Shown: piece by piece, positions 21,628-32,760 of the stretch
How positions within the stretch are numbered: position 1 is the first letter of the stretch
Layout: each line of letters starts with the position of its first letter
NCBI RefSeq assembly: GCF_028401385.1
Contig: NZ_JAQOMR010000001.1
Span: forward strand, 870,501-934,500
Reading direction: 5' to 3'
From: Marinicella algicola
GTDB lineage: Bacteria; Pseudomonadota; Gammaproteobacteria; Xanthomonadales; Marinicellaceae
DNA length: 64,000 bases
The notes under the pieces: model-generated
What the model saw: only the letters and a program-made list of their open reading frames with translations
Databases searched by the model: none
Told to the model about the DNA's origin: nothing
Program-made: the position numbers and the translations under genes

Positions 21628-24082
21628 AAAGCGCTCCAGATGTCGTGTGCATACTCCTGATCGTCCTGTCGGACGAAAACCATCCCATGCGGGCAGTATT
21701 TCTTATCACCTTAACGTTCCATGACGTCTGATCGTTCCAGATCGCGTCAACTTCCCGCTGGGCGGCTGCGTAGGCATCAAAATCGGCAGCGACCATGAAC
21801 CAGTCATGGTCGTATAGTCCGCCGATCAGATCGACATACCGGCTCGGATCGTCATGGGAGAACACGCCGGACGAGATAGCCGAGAGAGCCTGGGACAGCT
21901 CCTTCGACCCCTCGATGATCTCGCGGGGATTGTGACCTTTGCACGGGCCTGATCAACCTCTTCGGCAGTCATACCGAAAATCACCATGTTTTCGGCGCCG
22001 ACCCAGTCACGCATCTCGACATTGGCGCCATCGAGTGTGCCGATCGTCAGGGCGCCGTTGATGGCGAATTTCATGTTGCCTGTTCCCGAGGCTTCCATGC
22101 CGGCAGTCGATATCTGCTCGGAGAGGTCAGCTGCGGGGATCATCACTTCGGCCAGAGAGACATTGTAGTTTGGAATGAACACGATTTTCAGCAGGCCGCG
22201 TACCGCTGGGTCATTGTTGATGACACGGGCAACATCATTGGCGAGCTTGATGATCAGCTTGGCATTGTGATAGCTCGGCGCTGCCTTGCCGGCGAATAGT
22301 TTGACGCGCGGCACCCAGTCCATTTCCGGATGCGAGCGGATCTGGTCGTAAAGTGCCACGGCTTCGATGATGTTGAGAAGCTGGCGCTTGTATTCATGGA
22401 TACGCTTGATCTGAATATCAAACATCGCCGTCGGGTCGATGCGCGTTCCAAGCCGCTCGCCGATGAGGTTGGAAAGCTTGACCTTGTTCGCCTGCTTGAC
22501 CGCATAAAATTTCTCCTGAAAGGCGGAATCCTCGGCAAGGTCATTGAGCGATTGCAGCTTTTCTGCGTCATCGAGAAATTCGTCGCCGATCGCCTCGCGA
22601 ATAATGCCGGTCAGGCCCGGATTGCATTCCTTCAGCCAGCGGCGCGGGGTGATGCCGTTGGTCTTGTTGTTGATCCGGTCGGGGTGAAGGCGATGGAGGT
22701 TGTAGAACACCGTTTCCTTCATCAATTCCGTATGAAGAGCGGAAACGCCGTTGATGCTGTGGGAGCCGAGAAAGGCGATATTGCCCATGCGCACCCGGCG
22801 CTCGCCCCCTCATCAATCAGCGAGATCTCGCGGATCGCCTCATCGCTGGCATTGGCTTCCTTGCGGGCCTTCAAAAGGACCTTGGCATTGATTGCGTAGA
22901 TCAACTGCATATGCCGCGGGAACAGCCGTTCGAACAGCGGCACCGGCCAGGTTTCCAGCGCTTCGGGCAGAAGCGTATGATTGGTATAGGCAAAGATGCC
23001 GTTCGTCAGGTCCCACGCTTCGTCGAATTCGACATCGTGGATATCGATCAGAAGGCGCATCATCTCGACAATGGCGATGGCCGGATGGGTGTCGTTGAGG
23101 TGGATGGCGACCTTTTCCGGCAGCATACGGATGTCATTGAATTGCTGCATGTGCCTGCGCAGAATGTCCTGCAGCGAGGCCGACGAGAAGAAATATTCCT
23201 GCCGGAGCCTCAGCTCCTGGCCGGCAGGGTTGGCGTCCGCCGGGTAGAGAACGCGGGTCAGCGTCTCCGCCTTGGTGCTTTCCTGAAGCGCACCGATATG
23301 GTCGCCGGCATTGAACTTGTCGAGCAGGATCGGGTCGATCGGCTCTGCCGACCACAGGCGCAGCGTGTTGACGCGTTTGGCGCGCCAGCCAACCACCGGG
23401 GTGTCATAGGCCTCGGCGGTCATGCGCTCGGTCGGCTTCCAGACATAACGCGGCTCCTTGCCTGCGGCCTCGATGATATCAACCTTACCGCCGAAATTGA
23501 TTTCGTAGGTGCTCTCGCGTCGGTGGAATTCCCAGGGGTTGCCATGGGAGAGCCAGTTTTCCGGCAGCTCCACCTGCCAGCCATCGGCGATTTCCTGGCG
23601 GAACAGGCCGTTGACGTAGCGGATGCCATAGCCATAGGCGGGCACATCGACGGTCGCCATCGATTCCATGAAACAGGCGGCGAGACGGCCAAGGCCGCCA
23701 TTGCCGAGCGCTGCATCAGGCTCGAGGCCTGCGAGTTCAGCCAGGTTGACGTCGAACTTGGCGAGCGCCCCGTTGATGGCTTCGACCATTTCAAGGTTGG
23801 AGATGGCGTCGCGCATCAGGCGGCCGATCAGGAATTCGAGTGAGAGGTAATAGACCCGCTTGGAGCCCGCCTCATATGTCTTGCGGGTGGATTCCATCCA
23901 CTTGTCGGTAATGCGGTCGCGGATTGCCAGGGTGACGGCGCGCAGCCAGTCATGCGGCTGGGCAACAATGGTGTCCTTTCCGACCTGATATGTCAGCTTT
24001 TCGAGAATATCGGCGGCCAGACCGTCGACGTCCAGGAGCGTGGCGTCGGCAGGGGCAGATCGGGATGGGTCAATTTGCTCAT
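21624..24082 (-). CDS. glgP: Glycogen phosphorylase (three or four frame breaks)
   Basis: PLP-dependent GT35 enzyme that releases glucose-1-phosphate from glycogen. Family marks: KRVYYLSLEFLIGRLMRDAI, ALGNGGLGRLAACFMESMAT, VAIHLNDTHPAIAIVEMMR and the PLP-lysine motif EASGTGNMKFAINGALTIGT. Breaks are at C 22805-22809 (one base missing), T 21938-21940 (ARAKGHNPREIIEG restored) and about 21657-21661 (TIQEYAHDIWSAL restored). The uncorrected frame opens at a TTG at 24098 with no ribosome site. The ATG at 24082 follows GGAAAAAG and would join the frame if one C is missing in GACCCATCC; that gives 820 residues. First gene of the glg operon. Confidence 0.92.
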
Positions 24083-24098
24083 TAGCTTTTTCCGTCAA

Positions 24099-24428
24099 AC
24101 AGTGGCTGGAAAATCTGAAAAGTGCGGCGCCTGAAAACAGTCTCCCCGACGAGGAGCGACCGGTATACTCTTATTCTTCCGTGCAATTTATGCACTGATA
24201 TGACGCACTTGCAACAAAGTGATGAGCTGGCGCACGAATTTCTCGCTGGCGTATCAGACGCATGGGCGCCAGACGCCTTCAAGCCGAGAGAAAAACGGAA
24301 TCAGGTAAGATTACCGGCCGGAGTTGTATTTACGGTATCGTGCACGAGGAGTGACGTCGGGCGCTCATGTTGCAGGCGCGAAGATACGGGCGCCAATCGC
24401 AGGGGTTTTGCCACCTTGGCCGGCGATG
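24099..24428. other. Gene-free region between the transglutaminase gene and glgP
   Basis: About 330 bp without a convincing ORF. It contains the candidate glg promoter and palindrome at 24181-24214. I see no clear Rho-independent terminator for the upstream transglutaminase cluster. Confidence 0.4.
24187..24214 (-). promoter_or_regulatory. Candidate promoter of the glg operon
   Basis: On the minus strand TTGCAA (24209-24214) is followed after 16 bp by CATAAA (24187-24192), about 105 bp before glgP. The -10 region lies in the imperfect palindrome GTGCAATTTATGCAC (24181-24195), a possible operator. Pattern-based only. Confidence 0.33.
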
Positions 24429-25325
24429 TCAGAACGCGCCGTGGATTGTCTGAACGGGAGTGACGTCCACAGCCTGGCTCGCCTTGTGCTCACCATAAGT
24501 CTTCATCACGCCAAGAACCGGCGCGACATCGGCATAATCGCGGCCGTAGCCGACCACGATATGGTCCGAGCCCGCTTCCATATTGTTGGTCGGATCGAAT
24601 TCGACCCAGCCGGTTGCGTTGCCGCACCAGACACGGACCCAGGCATGCATGGCATCGGCACCTTCAAGGCGCGGCTTGCCGGGCGGCGGAATGGTGCGCA
24701 GGTAGCCGCTCACATAGCCGGCCGGTACCCCGATCATCCGCAGCGCCGAGATCATCACATGCGAGAAATCCTGACATACACCGCGCCGCATCCGGAAGGC
24801 TTCGCCCGGCGTGCTGTCGACCGTCGTCGCCTCGCCGTCATAGGAGAAATCCTCAAAGATCCGGGCGCAGATTGCTTTCGCGATCTGGTACACACTGCTG
24901 TCGGCTGGGGCCAGTTCCCGACCATAGGCGCCGATCGCCCGGTCAAGCGGAATGCGCGAGCTCGGTCCGATGAAATGGTGCGGAGAATCTCGGCCGAGAT
25001 CCAGCACGCGATCATATTCGCGCTTCAGTTCGGAAAGTACGGTGGTGAACTCCAGCATGGTGCGCGGGGCATCGACGTTGACACGGGCCTTCATCATGAT
25101 GGCGAAGCGCTGATGCGGCGGGTTGATCAGAGTTGCGATCGCGGGATGACCGAAGAAATCGGTAAAGCCGCGCTCTTCGCTGGGCGCTGGATCAAATTTG
25201 ACGTGACCGGCGATCAGCCGCTGACGCTGGGTGACCGAAAGCGGCATCACACGGGTAATGTGGCGCGCGAGCGAGGCCGGCGTGTCGTATTGATATTCCA
25301 TTTTGAGAGACAGATCGTAAAGCAT
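24429..25325 (-). CDS. Transglutaminase-like protein
   Basis: A 298-residue protein with an N-terminal bacterial transglutaminase-like beta domain (LYDLSLKMEYQYDTPASLAR, also found at the start of the DUF2126 protein) and a papain-like transglutaminase core. The catalytic triad is visible: Cys in RRGVCQDFSHVMISALR, His in DAMHAWVRVW and Asp in WVEFDPTNNM. Such proteins may cleave or transfer peptide amides. It starts 6 bp after the ATP-grasp/alpha-E gene and is the last gene of the three-gene cluster. Substrate unknown. Confidence 0.88.
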   Translation of the reverse strand: MLYDLSLKMEYQYDTPASLARHITRVMPLSVTQRQRLIAGHVKFDPAPSEERGFTDFFGHPAIATLINPPHQRFAIMMKARVNVDAPRTMLEFTTVLSELKREYDRVLDLGRDSPHHFIGPSSRIPLDRAIGAYGRELAPADSSVYQIAKAICARIFEDFSYDGEATTVDSTPGEAFRMRRGVCQDFSHVMISALRMIGVPAGYVSGYLRTIPPPGKPRLEGADAMHAWVRVWCGNATGWVEFDPTNNMEAGSDHIVVGYGRDYADVAPVLGVMKTYGEHKASQAVDVTPVQTIHGAF

Positions 25326-25331
25326 TGTCCC

Positions 25332-27764
25332 TCACAGGTAATTCTGGGCAAGACAGTCCGAAAGCGCCTCGAAATCGCGCTCCAGCGTCTGGTAATAATC
25401 GGTCGAAACTGTATCGGCGGTCATCACCGCAAGCCCCGACTGCACCCGCATGCTTTCGCGGTGTAAAGGGGACATCTGGGTCGGGTAGCCGTGTTCGGGC
25501 AGTTTTTCGACTTCAGCCAGAACCTGGTTCAGCTGGAACAGAACCGAACGCGGGTTCTGCGGATCGAGCGCCAGAAGGTCGGTGATCGTTAGATGATCGG
25601 TGTAGACATTGTAGTGGCGGCGGTGGGTCATGACATTGTCGCTGATTTCCAGCAGCATATCGAGCGCGCCGTCGGGCGCATCCTCGCCGGAAAGCTCACC
25701 GAGAAGCCGGGTCATGTGCAGGCCGCGCTCCAGATAGCGGCCGATCGACAGGAACCGCCAGCCAGTCGAGCGGTACATGTTTTCGTGCACCAGACCGGCA
25801 AAACCGGCAAGCTTGCGCAACAACACCGTCACCGCATGCGCGGCGTCGTCGCCCGGCTTCACACGGTCAACGAAACGACGGGCCGTCTTGGAGAGGTCGT
25901 TCAGCGCCAGCCAGCCATCGGGCGAGAACCGGTCGCGGATATTGCCGGCGGAATAAACGGCGCTGTCGATATCACGCAACAGGGAGGGCGGTAGCGCGGC
26001 CTCTGAAAGGTCGAGCCCGATCTGATCGAGATAGTCTTCTACCTGCGTCAGCAGAGCCTGTCCGCGATCGTCCACTTCGGCAAAGCGTCCGTGCCAGGCA
26101 CGCAGGATACGCAGATTACCTTCCGCACGCTCGATATAGCGGCCAAGCCAGAAAAGATTGTCGGCGGCACGGCTAGGCAGGTTCGCGGGCTTGTTGCGCG
26201 GAATGCGGCTTTCACGTGTCAGGAGCGTGGGCTTTTCGACGGGCGTCTGACTGACGACCCAGACATCGGCGGCGCGCCCGCCTGCCTGCATTGCAATAGC
26301 CGCGACATCATCAGACGAGCCGATGCGGGCAAAGCCACCCGGCATCAGCGTCCAGCCATCATGGGTGCGCGCTGCAAAGACGCGCAGCGAGAAAGGATGC
26401 GGTGTCAGCTTGCCGTCAACGAAAGCCGGAGCGGTCGAAAGCTTGACGGCTTCCTGGCCGACGAGCCAGGGCGCGCGTTTTCGAGCCAGCGGGCCACCGC
26501 GCCACATTTGCGCTCACGCAACCGCTCGCCGGTGAAGGATTGTCCGGAATCGTCGAAGAACGGCATGCGCGAATAGGCCGGGCCGATCAACATCTGGTCC
26601 AGGTTTTCTGCAACGTGGCGGCGTTCGTTCTCCTGTCCGCACCACCATGTGGCAATCGACGGGATCTTGAGGTCCTCGTTGAGCAGACGGCGGGAAAGTG
26701 CCGGCAGGAAGGCGAGAAAGGCACGGGTTTCGACCATGCCGGAACCCAGCGCATTGACCATGGTGAGGTTGCCCGCGCGGATGGCGCTGACGAGGCCGGG
26801 CGTGCCGATGCGCGAATTCTGGTTGAGTTCCAGCGGATCGGTGAAACTGGCATCGAGGCGCCGCCACAATACGCTGACCGGCATCGGTCCTGCGACGGTG
26901 CGGACCATCAGCCGGTCGTTGATGACGATAAGGTCTTCGCCTTCCAGGAGCGAGACGCCGAGATAGCGAGCGATATAGGCATGCTCATAATAGGTTTCGT
27001 TTGCGGGGCCGGGGGTCAAAACGCCGATGCGGCCCTCGTTTCCGCCCGGCTCCGCCTGTAACGCATCACGGAACGCGCCGAAAAGGTTGCCACGCGACGC
27101 ACATGCATGTCGCTGTAAATACCGGAAAAGGCGCGTGATGCGGCAACGCGGTTTTCCAGCGCAAAACCGGCGCCGGAGGGGGCCTGCGCGCGATCGGCCA
27201 ACACCCACCATTTGCCGTCCGGGCCGCGCCCGACTTCAAACGATATGAAATGCAGGTAATGGCCGCCGGGCGGATCGATGCCGACGAGCGGCCGCAGGAA
27301 CTCGCTGTTGGAGGCGACGAGGGCGGGGGGATGAAACCTTCGGAAACGAGGCGGTTGTCGCTATAGAAATCCGCCATCATCGCTTCAAGCAGGTCGGCGC
27401 GTTGCTTCAGCCCGTCAGCAAGTTCCTGCCACTCATTGTCATCGATGATGATCGGAATATGGGAGAATGGCCATGCGCGTGTGTCATCCTGCCCATCATA
27501 GGCGCGGTAGAAAACACCGGCGTCGCGAAGGTAGCGGTCCGCGCGGGCAAAACGTTCCGAGAGTTCGCTGGCCGTCATCCCCGAAAGCGCGTTGACGAAG
27601 GGCTGCCACACCGGGCGCACGTTTCCTGCGGCGTCGACCATCTCGTCGGGCACACCGGGTAGGGGAGCATAGTCCCGGGCATTCCAGGCGATGGCGGGTT
27701 CCGCCTCGTGGTGCTCGTCTGCCATATTCTTTTCGGCGAAACTTTCCGCCTTGGGTTCTGCCAT
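25332..27764 (-). CDS. Circularly permuted ATP-grasp fused to alpha-E domain (three frame breaks)
   Basis: About 811 residues after repair. The N-terminal part is a circularly permuted ATP-grasp ligase (DUF404/DUF407 type): YDGQDDTRAWPFSHIPIIID, LTPGPANETYYEHAYIARYL, VNALGSGMVETRAFLAFLP. The C-terminal third is the helical alpha-E (DUF403) domain: AADNLFWLGRYIERAEGNLR, MYRSTGWRFLSIGRYLERGL, LLALDPQNPRSVLFQLNQV. Breaks are at G 27325-27330 (one base missing), about 27085-27090 and about 26470-26480. ATG 27764 (AGGAA upstream) is preferred to one at 27839. The family is predicted to form peptide bonds to proteins or metabolites, working with the flanking transglutaminases. Confidence 0.88.
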
Positions 27765-27885
27765 TTGCAGCGCTTCCTGCCGCCCGCATCGCTGGAGACC
27801 CCTGTCGCAAAAGCACGATGAGGGGCTCCTGTTCGCCAAACGTTAAATCGGTCCGGGCGAAGTGTCGTCGCCCGCTGCCGAGGTG

Positions 27886-30800
27886 TTAAAGCCCTGTCGG
27901 GCGCCTGAGATCGAGCGTTAGCGGGAACTCCGGTGACGGCGCTTCGTTGAAGACCGCGTAGCCGCCAGCAGTGTGCCCCGCAGCCTCGAATCGTGCAAGT
28001 CGCCTTGCTTCCGCCTCGTTGCCATTGATCGGAAAGGTCTCATAATTGCGCCCGCCGGGATGCGCAACATGATAAATGCAGCCCCCGACTGATCTTGCTG
28101 ACCATGTGTCGTAAATGTCGAAGGTCAGCGGTGAGTTGACCGGCAGGACGGGGTGAAGGCCGGAGGCCGGCTGCCAGGCCTTGAAGCGCACGCCGGCAAC
28201 CGAGACGCCGTTGGCTCCGGTTGGCTTTAGTGGCACCTTGCGGCCATTGCAGGTCACGATATAGCGCTCCGGGGCCTGGGTCTCGAGGCGGACCTGAAGG
28301 CGTTCGACGGACGAATCCACATAGCGCACCGTGCCGCCGGGCGCACCCTGTTCACCCATCACATTCCAGGGCTCAAGCGCCTGACGGAGCTCCAGCTTGT
28401 TGCCCTCATATTCAACCTCGCCGAAGAACGGGAAGCGGAACTGCAATTGTGCCTCGAACCATTCCGGACGGAATTCCAGGCCGTTTTCCTTCAGGTCCTG
28501 AAGAACATCCATGAAATCCTGCCAGATGAAGTGCGGCAGCATGAAACGGTCGGCAAGCGCCGTGCCCCAGCGCGCCAGCTTGCCCTCGATCGGGTTCTTC
28601 CAGAACCGGGCGAGAAGCGCGCGTACCAGAAGCTGCTGGGCCAGGTTCATGCGGGCATTCGGCGGCATTTCGAACCCGCGGAACTCGACGAGGCCGAGAC
28701 GTCCTGTGGCGCTGTCGGGCGAAAACAGCTTGTCGATGCAGATTTCGGCGCGGTGGGTATTGCCGGTGACATCGATCAGCAGATTGCGGAACAGACGGTC
28801 GACCATCCAGGCAGCGGCGGCTCGGTGTCGGATTGCGGGTGCGGAATATGTCCCATGGCGATTTCGAGCTCGTAGAGCGCGTCGTGGCGAGCCTCGTCGA
28901 TGCGCGGTGCCTGGCTGGTCGGGCCGATGAACAGGCTCGAGAACAGATAGGAGAGCGAGGGATGGCGCTGCCAGTGCAGGACCACGCTCTTCAGCAGATC
29001 GGGCCGGCGCAGGAACGGACTGTCAGCGGGGTTGGCGCCGCCGACCACCACATGGTTGCCGCCGCCGGTGCCGGTGTGCCTGCCGTCGATCATGAACTTG
29101 TCGGCGCCCAGCCGTGTTGCACGGGCTTCCTCGTAGATCGCCGTGGTGGTCTCCACGCATTCATTCCAGTTCGCGGCGGGATGGATGTTGACCTCGATGA
29201 CGCCGGGGTCGGGTGCGACACGGATGACGTCGATACGCTCATCCTGTGGCGGCGAATAACCCTCGATGTGGACGGGGAGGTTGAGCTTTTCAGCCGCGCG
29301 TTCGGCCGAGGCGACCAGATCGAGATATTCCTCCAGCGTTTCGGTCGGCGGCATGAAAATGCACAGCCGCCCCTCTCGCGGTTCAACCGACATGGTGGTC
29401 CGCACGTGACTGGCTTCCAGCGGGCCGTAGGCTGCGGGCCTCGGCGCCGGCGGTTTGTACTGAAACGAGGCGAAAGGCAAGGTCGGCAGAACTCGTCCTT
29501 CATCCTGCCTGAAGTCGGGTAGAGGTCCGCGTTTGACCGAAGGATCAAGCGGGTTGATGAACGGGTACTCGGCCGGCGGGATCCAGGCAAGCGAGATCGA
29601 GCGGCAGGCGGAAGCCGATAGGGCTGTCGCCGGGAATAAGGTAGATGCGCCCGCGCCGTGTCGTCCATTTTTCGGAAACCCATTTGACCCCCGAAGCGCG
29701 GCTGCCCCCGAAGCGCGGCCCTGCCATGCCTGCACGGGCAAGATATATCCGACGGGCTTTGTCAGTCCGCGTTCGAAAACCTTGGTGATGCGCGCCCGGT
29801 CTTCGGGGCTTTTGAGCTTTGAATTGGACGGGTCGACATTATCCGGCAGTTTGCCTTCGCGGATCAGCCATTCCGCGGGATCCTCGAACACCGGTTCGAC
29901 GACGTCCGGCTCGATGTCCAGTTCGTTGGCGATGGCCTGCAACAATCGTCCGGCGTCGTTCTCGTCAACCTTGATTTCCTGCGCTTCCTCGGCGATCAGG
30001 TCCTGATTGTTCCAGATCGGCACGCCGTCCTTGCGCCAGTAAAGCGAGAAGGTCCAGCGTGGCAGGCTCTCGCCCGGATACCATTTGCCCTGGCCGTAAT
30101 GCAGAAAGCCGCCGGGGCGAAACGCTCCCTCAGCCGGCGGATCAACTCGTCGGCCAGCCCGCGTTTGGTCGGGCCGACAGCGCCGGTATTCCATTCATCG
30201 GCCTCGAAATCGTCGATGGAAACGAAGGTCGGCTCGCCACCCATGGTCAGGCGCATGTCTGTTTCTTCGATCAGCTTGTCGACCTTGGCGCCAAGCGTAT
30301 TGAGCGCATCCCAGCTCTCGTCTGAATACGGTTTGGTGATGCGCGGATGTTCTGCCACCCGGTCGATCTTCATATCGAAGTCGAAGCTGATCTCGGCCTT
30401 GCCGGCATAGCCGCCGGTAATTGGCGCAGCGTTGCTGAAATGCGGCGTGGCGGCCAGCGGGATATGGCTTTCCCCAGTCAGAAGGCCGGATGTGGCATCA
30501 AGGCCGATCCAGCCCGCACCGGGCAGGAAAACCTCCGCCCAGGCATGAAGGTCGGTGAAATCGTGATCGGTTCCAGACGGGCCGTCGAGGGCCTTGATAT
30601 CCGGCTCAAGCTGGATCAGGTAGCCGGAGACGAACCTTGCTGCGAGCCCCATATTGCGCAGGATTTGCACCAGAAGCCAGGCGCTGTCACGGCACGAACC
30701 CGAGGCGCGCTCAAGTGTTTCCTCCGGCGTCTGGACGCCGGGCTCCATGCGGATAATGTAATTGACGTCATGCTGCAGGCTGGCATTGATACCGACGATC

Positions 30801-31234
30801 ATGTCGACCGTGCCCTGACCGGGCGAAAGATCGAGCTTCTCCATCAGCGTCTTCAGCCGCGGCCCCATCGGCTCGGGCCTCAGGTAGATCGACAGATCCT
30901 CGTGGATCGCTTCGTCATATTTGAACGGGTATTTGGTCGCCTGTTCTTCGACGAAGAAGTCGAACGGATTGTAGACCGTCATGTCGGCGACCAGGTCGAC
31001 CTCGATCTTGAACTCGGTGACCGGCTCCGGGAACACGAAACGAGCCTGATAATTGCCGTAAGGGTCCTGCTGGAGATTGACGAAGTGGTTCTCCGGCGTG
31101 ACCTTCAGCGAATGCGAGATGACCTTTGTCTTCGAGTGGGCTGCCGGTTTCAGCCTGATGATCTGTGGTCCGAGACTGACGGGATTGTCGTATTTATAAT
31201 GTGTGAGGTGGTAAATCGCTGCTTTGATTGACAT
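27886..31234 (-). CDS. Transglutaminase-DUF2126 protein (four frame breaks)
   Basis: A large protein of about 1116 residues after repair. Residues 1-300 form a transglutaminase module: [20 protein letters not shown], Cys in [20 protein letters not shown], His in [18 protein letters not shown], Asp in [14 protein letters not shown]. The rest is DUF2126, with [39 protein letters not shown] and the C-terminal [19 protein letters not shown]. Breaks: 30114-30117 (one base missing), 29705-29709 (missing), about 29600 (extra) and 28810-28811 (missing). The DUF2126 region resembles glutamine-synthetase-fold amidoligases in published analyses. First gene of the cluster; the next starts about 120 bp on. 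Confidence 0.88.
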
Positions 31235-31431
31235 CTGCGTCCTTGCCGACGGTGAAGGGCATCTTCGGCACAAACCGAAAACGCTCTTTCAAGTTCCCCT
31301 GTTCTTTTGCCGGGAAGTGTGGGCAAAGCTTGACGATAAAGCAAGCAGGATTGCCCGTACGGCGCGAAATTCCGAACGGGCTTTCTCAAGCGGTGGCGCG
31401 TAGCGATTTTGATAGCCGGCCAGCCGGGAAG

Positions 31432-31722
31432 TCAGTCGCTGAGCTTGACGATCGCCACTTCGCCTTCAAGCGCTGTCTGATAGGCGGAAGCATGCGGTTC
31501 TTCATCCGGGATTTCGGTGATCAGGCCGATCTGGTCGAGATCAGCTTCCGAGTAGCCTTCATTGGCCAGCGCGTTCAGTGTATTGCGCACGGCAGTATCT
31601 TCATCGGGTGCGGCGATGATCACATGGACCTCGGTGTCGCCGTTCCACTCGTGATAGACCTTGCCGGTAATGATGAAAACCATGCGCTCGCCGTCGCTGG
31701 TGTAGCCGGGGATGGCAATCAT
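31432..31722 (-). CDS. Small hypothetical protein
   Basis: A 96-residue acidic protein. The strong ribosome site GAAAGGAGGGG directly before ATG 31722 supports it. It reads as an alternating beta-alpha fold (MVFIITGKVYHEWNGDTEVH, VIIAAPDEDTAVRNTLNALA, EGEVAIVKLSD) without signal peptide or membrane segment. I do not recognise a family. It sits 200 bp upstream of the transglutaminase-DUF2126 gene on the same strand, so co-transcription is possible but not shown. Confidence 0.6.
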   Translation of the reverse strand: MIAIPGYTSDGERMVFIITGKVYHEWNGDTEVHVIIAAPDEDTAVRNTLNALANEGYSEADLDQIGLITEIPDEEPHASAYQTALEGEVAIVKLSD

Positions 31723-31878
31723 GTCCCCTCCTTTCCTGGGTCGTACTTTTGCTGCTTCGTTTGAGTATCACAACGAGGGACAGATATCTCCCTCCCGGAA
31801 CAGCGCCTTTTTTGATTGCATAGTGATTTATTGTGTACTAATAGTTGTATCTGGCAATGCGTGCAAGGATGGTGGCCG

Positions 31879-32555
31879 ATGTACACGGTGATTGATACCC
31901 CATGGGATACGACATCATACATTCCTCAACTGATAAGCGGCGGTGTTGAGGCCGTTATCCGCTATTATAATCATCAAAATTCGACGGCCCTTCCGGAGAA
32001 ACAGCTTGGTGAAAACGAAGCCAAGGCTCTGGCCGGCGCCGGGCTTTCGATTGCGGTGATCTTCGAGCAGGACGGCGGCGCGGGCGGGCGGATCAGTGAC
32101 CTGGATGCCGAAAGTGGAAACAGTGATTCTGCGCGAGCTCTGGCGCTGGCAAAGTCGCTCGGTCAGCCGCCGGGCTCAGCGATCTATTTTTCAGTCGATT
32201 ACGATTACTACGAGGACGCGGACCTGCAGAAAATCAAACCCTATTTCGCGGCGGTGTCATCAGGCCTTGCCGGGATGTACAGAGTGGGGGTCTATGGTTC
32301 CGGGACGGTCGGGGCCACCATGCAGGACGCAGGCTATGCCGAACTGATCTGGCTTGCCGGTTCCACAGGGTGGTCTGGGACCCAGAAAACCCTGGACACA
32401 GATCGCTGGGCTCTGTTTCAGAGCGAGCTGGATATTGCCACCCCTTGCCGCATGACGGCGACGTGATTGCCGCCGGCCTTGCCGACTTCGGGCAGTTCAC
32501 GCTCGACGGCGTATCGTCACCGGCGGTCGGGAACGGACAATCGGTGTCGGTTTGA
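31879..32555 (+). CDS. DUF1906 glycoside-hydrolase-like protein (one frame break)
   Basis: About 225 residues. The TIM-barrel-like DUF1906 (Rv2525c-like) pattern is clear: VIDTPWDTTSYIPQLISGGV, AVIRYYNHQNS, EAKALAGAGLSIAVIFEQDG, GSAIYFSVDYDYY and RVGVYGSGTVGATMQDAGYA. These domains resemble lysozyme-type barrels and are thought to act on cell-wall glycans. No signal peptide is visible. ATG 31879 is chosen with a GGATGGTGG upstream rather than the earlier 31816 start. One base is missing near 32447-32450 (ELDIATP to LPHDGDVIAAGLADFG). Confidence 0.78.
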
Positions 32556-32658
32556 ATACAGAACGTTGCCCTCCGCATCGCCGGCGGGGCGCCTTGAAAA
32601 GGTCGCACGGCAGGTGTAGAACGACACCAACCGAAAAACCAACAAGGACGTGCCACCG

Positions 32659-32760
32659 ATGATTTCTCACCTCGAAACAGCAATTGCACTGGCTTCGAAG
32701 GAGATCTCTGTTCATGCACGCCACCATCACACTTTCCGGTCTGTCCCTTACCACCACTGA
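32659..32760 (+). CDS. Possible leader peptide upstream of the ABC-F gene
   Basis: A 33-codon ORF starting MISHLETAIALASKEISVHA and ending RSVPYHH, with AAGGA 10 nt before the ATG. It overlaps the ABC-F start region in a different frame, covering its ribosome site. ABC-F genes for antibiotic resistance are often controlled by translated leaders, but nothing here proves translation. Confidence 0.25.
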   Translation: MISHLETAIALASKEISVHARHHHTFRSVPYHH

